DNA of 64,000 bases, taken from positions 1-64,000 of the forward strand of contig NZ_ATUT01000004.1 of NCBI RefSeq assembly GCF_000420345.1, given 5' to 3'. Positions 7,900 through 16,211 of this stretch are shown in pieces. Below the pieces are notes generated by a model. It did no database searches. It was not told the DNA's origin and saw nothing but the letters and a program-made list of their open reading frames with translations. How positions within the stretch are numbered: the first letter of the stretch is position 1; each line of letters begins with the position of its first letter. A program made the translations under genes and the position numbers. Origin of the DNA: Faecalicoccus pleomorphus DSM 20574. Its GTDB lineage: Bacteria > Bacillota_I > Bacilli_A > Erysipelotrichales > Erysipelotrichaceae.

Positions 7900-10404
7900 A
7901 TGAAACAAGTAACCGTAGGTATTTTAGCCCATGTCGATGCCGGAAAAACCACCAGTATCGAAAGTATGTTGTATATAGCCGGAAAGCTGAAAAAGACCGG
8001 GCGTGTCGATCATCAAGATGCATTTTTAGACTACGATTCCCAGGAAAGAGAGCGTGGGATCACGATCTATTCCAAGCAGGCCTTTTTCCACTATAAAGAT
8101 ACTGATATCACCATTATAGATACACCCGGCCATATTGATTTTTCCAGTGAAATGGAGCGTTCTTTACAAGTGTTAGATCTGGCCGTATTGTTGATCAACG
8201 GGCAAGATGGAGTACAATCCCATACCAAAACCATCTGGGAATGTTTAGAACACTATCATGTTCCTGTTTTGATCTTTGTCAATAAGATGGATATATCCTA
8301 TCAATCTCAAGCTGATCTATTACAAGATCTACAGACGCATTTATCCTCGAATATCATTGATATGACATTAGATGATGCCCAAGAACAAATCTCTTTATGT
8401 GATGAAGCGCTATTGAATGAGTATTTAGAGAACAACACATTATCCAAAGACAGCTTACAAATCAGCTTTGCCAAACGAACATTTTTTCCGGTTCTTTTCG
8501 GAAGCGCCTTAAAAAATGAAGGCATCGATGTATTAATGGATACGATCATTGATTTATCTCTGGAAAAAGAATATCCAGATGAATTTGGTGCCCGCGTCTT
8601 TAAGATCACAAAAGATGAACAGGGAAATCGTTTAACCCACATCAAGATCACCGGAGGAAGCCTAAAGCCAAAACAAATGATTACAGAAACAGAAAAGGTC
8701 GATCAGATTCGATTGTACAATGGTCAAAGCTATCAGCTGCTTACACAAGCACATGCCGGTATGATCGTCAGCTTAAAAGGAATAGAAAATCTTTCTATTG
8801 GCCAGGGACTTGGTTTTGAAAAAGACAGTCTTGCCCCTTCTCTATCTGCCTATTTAAATTATCGTCTTTTGTTGCCGCCGGATAAAAAACCGATTGAAAT
8901 GATGCCGGTCTGTGATCAACTGATGAAAGAAGATCCCAGTCTTGAAATCGAATATAATGAAAATACCCATCAGATTTCTTTACGCCTGATGGGCGAAATA
9001 CAAATGGAGATCCTCCAAAAGAGGATTCAGGAACGCAGTGGTGTAACTGTCGGATTTGGTTTGGATCATGTACTCTATAAAGAAACCATTGCCGATAGTG
9101 TCATAGGTATGGGGCACTTTGAGCCTTTGCGTCATTATGCCGAGGTTCATGTACGACTTGATCCATTACCTCGAGGAAAAGGGTTGCAGTTTGAAAACGA
9201 AGTCAAAAGCGATGATTTAGCTTTAAACTGGCAAAGATTGATCCTAGGCCATCTACAGGAAAAAGTACATCGAGGGGTGTTGACCGGTTCACCAATCACC
9301 GACATGAAAATCACACTGATTGCCGGCAAAAGTCATTTAAAGCATACCGAAGGCGGTGACTTTCGACAAGCCACATATCGCGCTGTACGCCAGGGATTAA
9401 AAATGGCACAGTCCATCCTGCTAGAGCCGTATTATCGATTTATATTGACTTTACCATCGGAGCGTTTAAGTAAAGCTCTCTATGATTTAGATCTAAGAAA
9501 GGCAAAGGTAGAAATCAAAGAAGTCGGTTCACAACAGATGGAAATCACAGGGATTGCCCCGGTACGTACCATGATGAACTATCAAAATGAAGTCATTGCC
9601 TACACAAAAGGACTAGGAAAATTCAGTTGCGCACTCGATGGCTATTATCCTAGTGAAGAACAGGATAAAATCGTTGAGGAAATTGGATATGACAGCGAAT
9701 CCGATCTCAGAAATCCAACCGGATCTGTTTTCTGTGCCCATGGTTCCGGTTTCTATGTTCCTTATGATGAAGTCCAGGAATATATGCATATTCAAACCAA
9801 GAATCAAAACACTTCCTCTTATCAGGCAGTTAAGCATACAGTCAAAGAAGAGGAACTGAAGAAAGTCTTCAACAGTCTTGGTGGGCGAAATAAAAAAGAA
9901 GAAAAGAAACCGAGAAAGCCTAAAAAGAAAATTGATTTTGATACACAGCCAAAAGAAGTTGTGCAAAGAAAAGAAGACTGCTTGATCATTGACGGCTATA
10001 ACATGATCTACAGCTGGGACAATTTAAAACCTTTGGCTGCTCATAATATCGAATCGGCTCGTGATGCCCTGATCGATGCGATTTCTAATTATCAAGGCTA
10101 TCGACAAATTAAGATCTTGTTGGTGTTTGATGGATATCGGGTTCCTAATAATTATGGTTCATCTTATCGACAGGGTGGATTGGATGTCATCTATACAAGA
10201 ACCGGACAAAGTGCCGATCAGTACATTGAAAGAAAGGTTCATGAGCTAAAGGATAAATATCGCATCACGGTCGCAACCAGTGATGGCTTGATTCAAAATT
10301 CCATCTTAGCGAACGGAGCTCGTCGTATGTCCAGCAAAGAACTGGAAAACCAGGCATTATCGATCAACAAAAAAGCATTGCATCATCTGCAGCAGAATCA
10401 CTAA
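7900..10404 (+). CDS. Tet(M)/EF-G-like translation GTPase fused to a Rae1/YacP-like NYN nuclease domain
   Basis: 834 residues. The N-terminal GTPase has AHVDAGKT (10-17), RGITI (52-56), DTPGH (74-78) and NKMD (128-131), followed by EF-G-like domains including HTEGGDFRQATYRA in the domain IV region, as in ribosomal protection proteins. A lysine-rich linker near 665-690 leads to a C-terminal NYN/PIN-like domain (694-822) with acidic residues D698 (in IIDGYN), D744 (VFDGY), D773 and D795 (TSDG). The domain resembles Bacillus Rae1 (YacP), a ribosome A-site mRNA endonuclease. Inference: the fusion delivers a nuclease to the ribosome or couples rescue to mRNA cleavage. Tetracycline resistance is not implied. 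No SD; probably leaderless. Confidence 0.88.
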   Translation: MKQVTVGILAHVDAGKTTSIESMLYIAGKLKKTGRVDHQDAFLDYDSQERERGITIYSKQAFFHYKDTDITIIDTPGHIDFSSEMERSLQVLDLAVLLINGQDGVQSHTKTIWECLEHYHVPVLIFVNKMDISYQSQADLLQDLQTHLSSNIIDMTLDDAQEQISLCDEALLNEYLENNTLSKDSLQISFAKRTFFPVLFGSALKNEGIDVLMDTIIDLSLEKEYPDEFGARVFKITKDEQGNRLTHIKITGGSLKPKQMITETEKVDQIRLYNGQSYQLLTQAHAGMIVSLKGIENLSIGQGLGFEKDSLAPSLSAYLNYRLLLPPDKKPIEMMPVCDQLMKEDPSLEIEYNENTHQISLRLMGEIQMEILQKRIQERSGVTVGFGLDHVLYKETIADSVIGMGHFEPLRHYAEVHVRLDPLPRGKGLQFENEVKSDDLALNWQRLILGHLQEKVHRGVLTGSPITDMKITLIAGKSHLKHTEGGDFRQATYRAVRQGLKMAQSILLEPYYRFILTLPSERLSKALYDLDLRKAKVEIKEVGSQQMEITGIAPVRTMMNYQNEVIAYTKGLGKFSCALDGYYPSEEQDKIVEEIGYDSESDLRNPTGSVFCAHGSGFYVPYDEVQEYMHIQTKNQNTSSYQAVKHTVKEEELKKVFNSLGGRNKKEEKKPRKPKKKIDFDTQPKEVVQRKEDCLIIDGYNMIYSWDNLKPLAAHNIESARDALIDAISNYQGYRQIKILLVFDGYRVPNNYGSSYRQGGLDVIYTRTGQSADQYIERKVHELKDKYRITVATSDGLIQNSILANGARRMSSKELENQALSINKKALHHLQQNH

Positions 10405-10435
10405 ATTCTGCTTGCCTACGCAATGCTTTTCTTTT
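10370..10435. terminator. Terminator hairpin spanning the GTPase-NYN stop codon
   Basis: AAAGCATTGC (10372-10381) pairs with GCAATGCTTT (10420-10429), and inside it AGCAGAAT (10391-10398) pairs with ATTCTGCT (10405-10412). T-rich sequence follows on the plus strand and an A-run precedes, so it can end both convergent transcripts. Confidence 0.75.
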
Positions 10436-11012
10436 GTGCCGCAAAGACCCAAAAACCTTTATCACGATTTACTTTTCGTACTGCGCATCCTTTTTCTTCC
10501 AAATACTGAATAGCGCTTTGAGCACCATGTTGTTTACGCATCACCAGCCAAAAGCGACCATCATTTTCCAAATGTTCCAAACATTCATCAAACAAGCGAT
10601 AAATCACTTTTTTCCCGGTGCGAATCGGTGGATTCAATAAAATACATTCAAATTGACCTTCGCACACACCATCCTGACAAAACACATGCGCTTGTACATG
10701 GTTTTCGACTATGTTCTTTTTCGCAAGTTCAACAGCCTTTTCATTGATATCGATCATAGTCACCCGGGCATCCCATTCTTTTTGGCAAACGATACCAACA
10801 GGTCCGATACCACATCCAAGATCCAACACCGAAGAAGGTCTGTTCTCTTCTTTTAACACCGTTTCCAACAAGATCCTTGTTCCGGTATCCAATTTATCCT
10901 TACTGAAAACTCCGGAATTTGAATGAAGTCTATAAGATTTTCCGTTTATCTGAAAAGAAAGAATTTGTGGCTTATCTTGTAAGGTCTTATCATTTTCAAA
11001 ATACTGACTCAT
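10416..11012 (-). CDS. RsmC-like class I SAM-dependent methyltransferase
   Basis: 198 residues. VLDLGCGIGPVGIV (about residues 63-76) is the SAM-binding motif I, and the NPPIRTGK block near 130 is the NPPF-type catalytic motif of the RsmC/RlmG rRNA guanine N2-methyltransferase group. It is the short single-domain form (YbxB-like) common in Bacillota. Target is probably 16S rRNA, by family only. The start is ATG 11010-11012, 6 bases after a TATAAT box and without an SD, so the mRNA is probably leaderless; the longer in-frame extension would start upstream of the transcription start. Confidence 0.85.
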   Translation of the reverse strand: MSQYFENDKTLQDKPQILSFQINGKSYRLHSNSGVFSKDKLDTGTRILLETVLKEENRPSSVLDLGCGIGPVGIVCQKEWDARVTMIDINEKAVELAKKNIVENHVQAHVFCQDGVCEGQFECILLNPPIRTGKKVIYRLFDECLEHLENDGRFWLVMRKQHGAQSAIQYLEEKGCAVRKVNRDKGFWVFAAQKKSIA

Positions 11013-11018
11013 GCGTTT

Positions 11019-11024
11019 ATTATA
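11019..11024 (-). promoter_or_regulatory. -10 box of the RsmC-like gene, leaderless layout
   Basis: TATAAT on the minus strand ends 6 bases before the ATG. A TTGGCG about 18 bases further upstream could be the -35; it lies inside the glgB terminator stem, so terminator and promoter overlap. Confidence 0.6.
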
Positions 11025-11030
11025 CATTGG

Positions 11031-11063
11031 AAAATAAAAAAGCGCCAACACTAAGTCAGCGCA
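11031..11063 (-). terminator. Terminator of glgB
   Basis: GCGCTGAC and GTTGGCGC (minus strand, 11055-11062 and 11042-11049) pair with two G-U pairs, followed by a run of six T. It overlaps the probable -35 of the next gene. Confidence 0.75.
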
Positions 11064-11069
11064 ATTTCT

Positions 11070-12896
11070 TTACTTTTCTACTTCAAAGACAACAGCTCCT
11101 AAAGCCGGTACATTCACTTCAATCATGAATGGTTGATTATGTCTAGGAATACGGATAGAGTGACATGTCTGTGGTGTCTCATTATCCCAGGTACCATGGT
11201 ATTTCTTCCATTGCGTATTCAATATTTCTTTATAGACCCCTTTATCCGGCACACCGAACTGTTGGTGATCATAACCATTGGTAGAGAAGTTTAAAATAAT
11301 GACATAATCTTTCTTCTCTCCTCGACGAATATAGGAGAACATATTTTGCGATTGATTATCGGCATCGATCCATTGAAAACTGGACCAGTCATAATCTTTA
11401 TTCCAGAAGGCATCATTTTCGTAATATAACTTACCTAAGTCTTCAAAGAAATGTTCAAAGGCATCATGCATCGGATATTCACGCAAGAACCAGTCACAGC
11501 TCTTTTGTTCATCCCATTCACGCAGCTGTCCGATATCATTTCCCATAAAGTTCAGTTTCTTACCAGGATGCGTAAACATATACGTATATAAAGCACGTGC
11601 CTGAGCAAATTTATCATCATAGCTTCCCCACATCTTATCTACGATCGTACACTTTCCATGTACCACTTCATCATGGCTAAACGGCAAGATAAAACGTTCT
11701 GAATAGAAATAAGCCATAGAGAAAGTCACATCATAATGATGCCATTGACGATAGATTGGGTCTTTCTTTAAATAAGCTAAGGTATCATTCATCCATCCCA
11801 TATCCCATTTATAGTCAAATCCAAGTCCACCATCCAATGTAGATTTTGTAACATTTGGAAAATCGGTAGAATCTTCCGCAATCAACATAATGTTTCCGTT
11901 ATGTGCTTCATTCAGCATATAATTCATCCGCTTCATGAAATCACAGGCGCCTTCATTAACCCCATTGTTTTTATTGCCGTGCCAATAGATCGCATTAGAG
12001 ATCGCATCCATGCGCAATCCATCAAAATGATACACTTCCAGCCAGAAATTGGCAGCACTCATTAAGAAAGAACGTACTTCTTCTTTCCACAGGTTAAAGT
12101 TTAATGTATCCCATTGGGAATTGGCATCTTCTTCTCGATCGTACTCATACGTTGGTGTTCCATCAAACAGACGAAGTGCATAATCATCGCGTACAAAGTG
12201 AACCGGCACAAAATCCATGATGACACCGATACCCGCCTTATGCAGTTCATTGACAAAACGCATCAGCTGTTTATTTGTTCCATAACGTGATGTGCTGGAG
12301 AAATATCCTGTACACTGATAGCCCCATGAACCATCAAACGGATATTCATTTAAAGGCATAACTTCTACATGAGTATAATGTTTTTGCTTACAGTGAATAA
12401 TCAATTCTTCAATGATCTGGTCATAATGTACGAAGTCTTCCATATCTTCGTCCTTAATCCAGCTTCCTACGTGCATTTCATAAATATTCACTGGTGAATC
12501 AAAACCTTTGTTTCGCTTCTTCATCCATTCGTGATCTTCCCATTCATCAAATTTCAAAGAAGAAATGATACTGGCATTATTGGGTCTTAACTCACTGTAA
12601 AAGGCATATGGATCGACTTTATCGATCGTATCTCCATTTGCACGCACGACACGATATTTATAAGAATCTCCTTCTTTGGCATTTCGTATCGTGCAAGACC
12701 AAATACCCTGATCGTCTTTCTTCATGACATTCTTTTTTTCATCCCAGTTGTTAAATGTTCCGATAACGGAAATGGATTGAGCATGAGGTGCCCAAACTTT
12801 AAATTCAACAGATTTTGGTTTAACATGCGCTCCGAAAATATTATACGCTCTTAATTCTCTTCCTTCAAAAAAGGCTTTTGTCTTTTTATGGTCCAT
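11070..12896 (-). CDS. glgB: 1,4-alpha-glucan branching enzyme
   Basis: 608 residues. An N-terminal CBM48 domain (about 15-110) precedes a GH13 barrel with the nucleophile D297 in GLRMDAIS, the acid/base E341 in LIAEDST and the third catalytic aspartate D409 in SHDEVVHGK, then a C-terminal beta domain. It makes alpha-1,6 branches in glycogen-like glucan. AAGGAGG lies 10 bases before the ATG. No glgC, glgA or glgP is adjacent, so the partner genes must be elsewhere. A CcpA-like cre motif lies upstream at 12973-12988. Confidence 0.95.
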   Translation of the reverse strand: MDHKKTKAFFEGRELRAYNIFGAHVKPKSVEFKVWAPHAQSISVIGTFNNWDEKKNVMKKDDQGIWSCTIRNAKEGDSYKYRVVRANGDTIDKVDPYAFYSELRPNNASIISSLKFDEWEDHEWMKKRNKGFDSPVNIYEMHVGSWIKDEDMEDFVHYDQIIEELIIHCKQKHYTHVEVMPLNEYPFDGSWGYQCTGYFSSTSRYGTNKQLMRFVNELHKAGIGVIMDFVPVHFVRDDYALRLFDGTPTYEYDREEDANSQWDTLNFNLWKEEVRSFLMSAANFWLEVYHFDGLRMDAISNAIYWHGNKNNGVNEGACDFMKRMNYMLNEAHNGNIMLIAEDSTDFPNVTKSTLDGGLGFDYKWDMGWMNDTLAYLKKDPIYRQWHHYDVTFSMAYFYSERFILPFSHDEVVHGKCTIVDKMWGSYDDKFAQARALYTYMFTHPGKKLNFMGNDIGQLREWDEQKSCDWFLREYPMHDAFEHFFEDLGKLYYENDAFWNKDYDWSSFQWIDADNQSQNMFSYIRRGEKKDYVIILNFSTNGYDHQQFGVPDKGVYKEILNTQWKKYHGTWDNETPQTCHSIRIPRHNQPFMIEVNVPALGAVVFEVEK

Positions 12897-12972
12897 AAAA
12901 CCCGAACCTCCTTAACTTCATCTTCTATTTTACAACGCTTTAAAACGTTAGAAAAGATGCTTTTTAGACAAA

Positions 12973-12988
12973 ATGATAACGATTACAC
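12973..12988. promoter_or_regulatory. Candidate cre (CcpA-binding) site
   Basis: ATGATAACGATTACAC matches the catabolite-responsive element consensus WTGNNARCGNWWWCAW at 15 of 16 positions. It lies in the divergent region between glgB and the cysteine desulfidase gene, about 27 bases upstream of the latter's probable -35, so it could affect either direction. Confidence 0.6.
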
Positions 12989-13022
12989 AAATAAAACAAA
13001 ATGTCTAATAAAAATTGGACTC

Positions 13023-13061
13023 TTTTTAAGTTTCGTATAATCGTATTGAAACTCTTAAAAA
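13023..13061 (+). promoter_or_regulatory. Promoter of the desulfidase gene with flanking inverted repeat
   Basis: A TATAAT (13036-13041) sits in the loop of an inverted repeat formed by TTTTTAAGTTTC (13023-13034) and GAAACTCTTAAAAA (13048-13061). TTGGAC at 13015-13020 is a candidate -35 but only 15 bases away. The symmetric arms around the -10 look like an operator; the regulator is unknown. Confidence 0.5.
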
Positions 13062-13099
13062 TCTATGGGAAAATATCTCTTGCGAAAGGGTGTTTAACT

Positions 13100-14377
13100 A
13101 TGAATCAATCCGATATCAATTACCAAAATTATGTGAACGCATTAAAAAATGAACTGGTTCCTGCCATGGGATGTACCGAGCCGATTGCCATCGCCTATTG
13201 CGCTGCCACAGCCTTTAAAAACTTAGGTGAAAATTGTGATCAGGTTCTTATTGAAGCCAGTGGAAATATCATAAAGAACGTTAAAAGCGTGACAGTGCCG
13301 AATACGGATGGATTAAAAGGAATTGAAGCGGCCGCTGCTGCCGGCATCGTTGCGGGAGATGCCGATAAAAAGCTGGAAGTCATCAGTCAGGTAACCAAAG
13401 AACAAAAAGAAAACATCCATTCTTTTTTGAAATCGATTCCTATTACCGTTAAACCGTTAGATTCTGTCATTCCTTTAGATCTGATTGTGACGGTGCATAG
13501 TGAATCACATTCTGTTTCAGTTCGTATTGCCGGTGGGCATGATCATATCCTATGGATCAAAAAAGATGGAGAGCTCATTTTTGATGGGAAAACCATTTCT
13601 GAATCAAGTACTGTTGATCATTCCTTTATGCGCGTTAAAGATATCATTGATTTTGCCAACTGCGCAAATTTAGAGGATGTCAAAGAAACCTTGGATCGTC
13701 AGATTTCTTACAACATGGCGATTGCCCAAAAAGGAATAACAGAAAGCTATGGAGCAAATATTGGTAAGATCCTTTTAGAAAGAGATCCTGATAATCTTCT
13801 CAACAAGGCAAAAGCCTATGCGGCAGCTGGCAGTGATGCGCGAATGAGTGGATGTGAGTTGCCTGTTATTATCAATTCCGGAAGTGGCAATCAGGGAATG
13901 ACTGCCAGTATTCCTGTTATCGTCTGGGCAAAAGAAAAGAATCTAAGTTCGGACAAATTATATCGAGCACTTTTGATTTCCAATCTGATTACCATGCATT
14001 TAAAATATGGCATTGGAAAGTTAAGCGCCTATTGTGGTGTTGTCAGTGCCGGTGTAGGGGCCGCCTGTGGTATCTGTTATTTGGAAGGCGGCGATCTGCA
14101 TGCGATATCTCATACTTTGGTCAATGGTATCGCGATGATTTCCGGTACAGTTTGTGATGGAGCCAAACCGAGCTGTGCAGCCAAGATTGCCAGCGCTTTG
14201 GAAGCCGGTTATTTAGGCTATGAAATGTATAAAAATGGCCAGCAGTTTAAAGATGGGGAAGGTATTGTGACCAAAGGTGTAGAAAATACGATCCGAAACA
14301 TTTCTTTATTAGCCAAGGAAGGTATGAAAGAAACGGATAAAGAAATCATTGAGATCATGACCGGTAATCGTTGTTGA
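13100..14377 (+). CDS. L-cysteine desulfidase family protein (UPF0597 / serine dehydratase alpha-like)
   Basis: 425 residues. The family marks are the early MGCTEP motif (about residue 25), CGICYLEGG in the C-terminal third and CDGAKPSC just after it; these cysteines fit the oxygen-sensitive Fe-S cluster of L-cysteine desulfidase/serine dehydratase-type enzymes. Characterised relatives degrade L-cysteine to pyruvate, ammonia and sulfide. Which amino acid is used here is inference. The ATG at 13100 is chosen because AAAGGG lies 9 bases upstream; the frame is open further 5' but that part contains the promoter. Monocistronic with a terminator at 14403. Confidence 0.88.
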   Translation: MNQSDINYQNYVNALKNELVPAMGCTEPIAIAYCAATAFKNLGENCDQVLIEASGNIIKNVKSVTVPNTDGLKGIEAAAAAGIVAGDADKKLEVISQVTKEQKENIHSFLKSIPITVKPLDSVIPLDLIVTVHSESHSVSVRIAGGHDHILWIKKDGELIFDGKTISESSTVDHSFMRVKDIIDFANCANLEDVKETLDRQISYNMAIAQKGITESYGANIGKILLERDPDNLLNKAKAYAAAGSDARMSGCELPVIINSGSGNQGMTASIPVIVWAKEKNLSSDKLYRALLISNLITMHLKYGIGKLSAYCGVVSAGVGAACGICYLEGGDLHAISHTLVNGIAMISGTVCDGAKPSCAAKIASALEAGYLGYEMYKNGQQFKDGEGIVTKGVENTIRNISLLAKEGMKETDKEIIEIMTGNRC

Positions 14378-14402
14378 TAAAAAAACATTTTAAAATAAAA
14401 GG

Positions 14403-14442
14403 AACCTCTGGTTTTACTCCCAGAGGTTTTGTTGTTTTGATA
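14403..14442 (+). terminator. Terminator after the desulfidase gene
   Basis: CCTCTGG (14405-14411) pairs with CCAGAGG (14420-14426), followed by TTTTGTTGTTTT. Confidence 0.88.
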
Positions 14443-14478
14443 TGAATCAAGGAAAACTTTGTTTTGTCTTGCAATGAC

Positions 14479-16188
14479 TTATGATTGTCTTCTTTTTAGC
14501 ACAACTAGAATGCCAGCTGATAAAACCGATACAACACCTGCCACACTCGCTAGCTTTGCCCCAAACGAAGTTGCGGTGTTTGTGCCTTTGGCTTTATCCG
14601 TGTTTTTATGCGATGCAGGTTTTTGTGCTAAAGAAGATTCTTCTTTCTGATCTGATTCCTGATTATTTTGTTTATCTTGAACAGTTACCGTAATGGTCTT
14701 AGAAGCACTGGCCCCTTGAGAATCCGTTACCGAATAGGTCAATTGGTATTTGCCGGCTTTTCCCGGTTCAATGCTGCCTGATACCACCACTTTATCAGTA
14801 AGATTTCCATCTTCTGCATCCGTGGCTGATACACCATTCATTGGATCAAAACAATCTCCTACTTGCATAGTGACATCCTGGACATGGAGCACAGGAACCG
14901 TATTCGTGATCAAAGAAGGTTTAGTAAAGGCAGTATAAGAAATTTTTGCCTTGTCTAATGTTTGTTGTGTTTTTGATCCTGCCTGCACATAGATTGTATC
15001 GATGCCTTTTAACGCATTGGTTCCTACATACGTGATGTTGTTTGGAAGTGTGATTTCTGTTAATTGATTACAACTGTTAAAGGCATTTGGACATAAACTT
15101 GTCAGACTTTGTGGCAGTTTTACACGGACTAAATTGTGACATGTATTAAAAGCTTCTCTTCCAATGGAAGTTACACCATCGGGTATTGTAATTTCTTCCA
15201 TGGCCGTTCCATAGAAGGCTCGTGCCCCAATTGTCTTTAAAGTGCCTGGTAATGTGATTTTTGAAAGATTATCATTGCCATTGAACGCATAATCACCAAT
15301 CTTTACTACGCCTTCAGGAATCACAACACTGGTCATTTCATCATTGGACCAGAAGCTATAACTACCGATTTCTGTGACTGGTTTTTGAGCAATTGTAGAT
15401 GGAATGACAAGATCTTTATCATCGCCTCGATAATCGGTAATCGTTACATTTCCCTGATTGACAGTATAAACGTAATCCCCTTCCACTCCCTCTACATGAA
15501 TTGTACAAGTCGCAAAGGCCGGAGCATCTTGCCCTTCATTCTTTCCAACACTGGTTGCCGTGATGATAGCCGTTCCTTCATTCACAGCTGTCACTAAGCC
15601 ATTTTCATCAACCGTGGCAACAGCATCGTTGTCTGTTGTCCAAATGAGATCTGTATTGGTTGCATCTCCGGAATACGAATTTAAACGCAACTGAAATGTA
15701 TCCCCCTGTACCAATTCTTTTTCATCTTCATTCAGTCCAATACTGATAGGATAGACTTCCGGATCTATTTCCTGGTAATTGTATTTTGTTCCAATTGCTT
15801 CGATTGTTGTCGATCCTTTATTCACTTTAAGCTGAATCGATCTTTCAAAGCTGGTAGAAGTTAAACTGGTAATATTGTCGGGTAATGTGAGTGTCGTTAA
15901 CGCATCGCAATCGGCAAAAGCATTTGAACCGATTTTATATAAAGACTGTGGTAAATCAACAGTACTTAAACTTGTACAATTATTAAATGCATCATTGGCA
16001 ATTTCTTTTACACCTTCCGGCAATGTGATAGAAGATAAACTCGTGCAATACGCAAAGGCCCCTTGTGAGATAACCGAGATGTTACCGGATATACTCACCT
16101 GTCTTAAAGAACGATTGGCCCGAAACGCATTCTTTCCTATCGAAGTGACACTGGAAGGAATCACTACAGAGGTTAACTTTTTACTCAT
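14479..16188 (-). CDS. BspA-like leucine-rich repeat surface protein, C-terminal part of a frameshifted gene
   Basis: 569 codons from an internal ATG. Two blocks of LRR_5/BspA repeats (signature AFxxCxxLxxIxLP) flank a Big_2 bacterial Ig-like domain near residues 150-230. A DUF5011-type Ig-like domain (near 440-510), a low-complexity linker and a C-terminal transmembrane segment with KRRQS tail follow. No LPXTG motif is visible before the membrane segment. The reading frame is open upstream to the end of the neighbouring 16212-17084 gene, and the sequence continues that protein after a one-base shift, so this is the 3' half of one gene and unlikely to have its own start: the ATG has no SD. 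Probable role: host or matrix adhesion. Confidence 0.8.
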   Translation of the reverse strand: MSKKLTSVVIPSSVTSIGKNAFRANRSLRQVSISGNISVISQGAFAYCTSLSSITLPEGVKEIANDAFNNCTSLSTVDLPQSLYKIGSNAFADCDALTTLTLPDNITSLTSTSFERSIQLKVNKGSTTIEAIGTKYNYQEIDPEVYPISIGLNEDEKELVQGDTFQLRLNSYSGDATNTDLIWTTDNDAVATVDENGLVTAVNEGTAIITATSVGKNEGQDAPAFATCTIHVEGVEGDYVYTVNQGNVTITDYRGDDKDLVIPSTIAQKPVTEIGSYSFWSNDEMTSVVIPEGVVKIGDYAFNGNDNLSKITLPGTLKTIGARAFYGTAMEEITIPDGVTSIGREAFNTCHNLVRVKLPQSLTSLCPNAFNSCNQLTEITLPNNITYVGTNALKGIDTIYVQAGSKTQQTLDKAKISYTAFTKPSLITNTVPVLHVQDVTMQVGDCFDPMNGVSATDAEDGNLTDKVVVSGSIEPGKAGKYQLTYSVTDSQGASASKTITVTVQDKQNNQESDQKEESSLAQKPASHKNTDKAKGTNTATSFGAKLASVAGVVSVLSAGILVVLKRRQS

Positions 16189-16211
16189 AAAGGCATTGTC
16201 CTGAATCGATG

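Noticed and set aside
7900-10404. Tetracycline resistance gene
   Set aside because: Similarity to Tet(M) is over the GTPase body; the C-terminal NYN domain and divergence make a resistance call unsupported.
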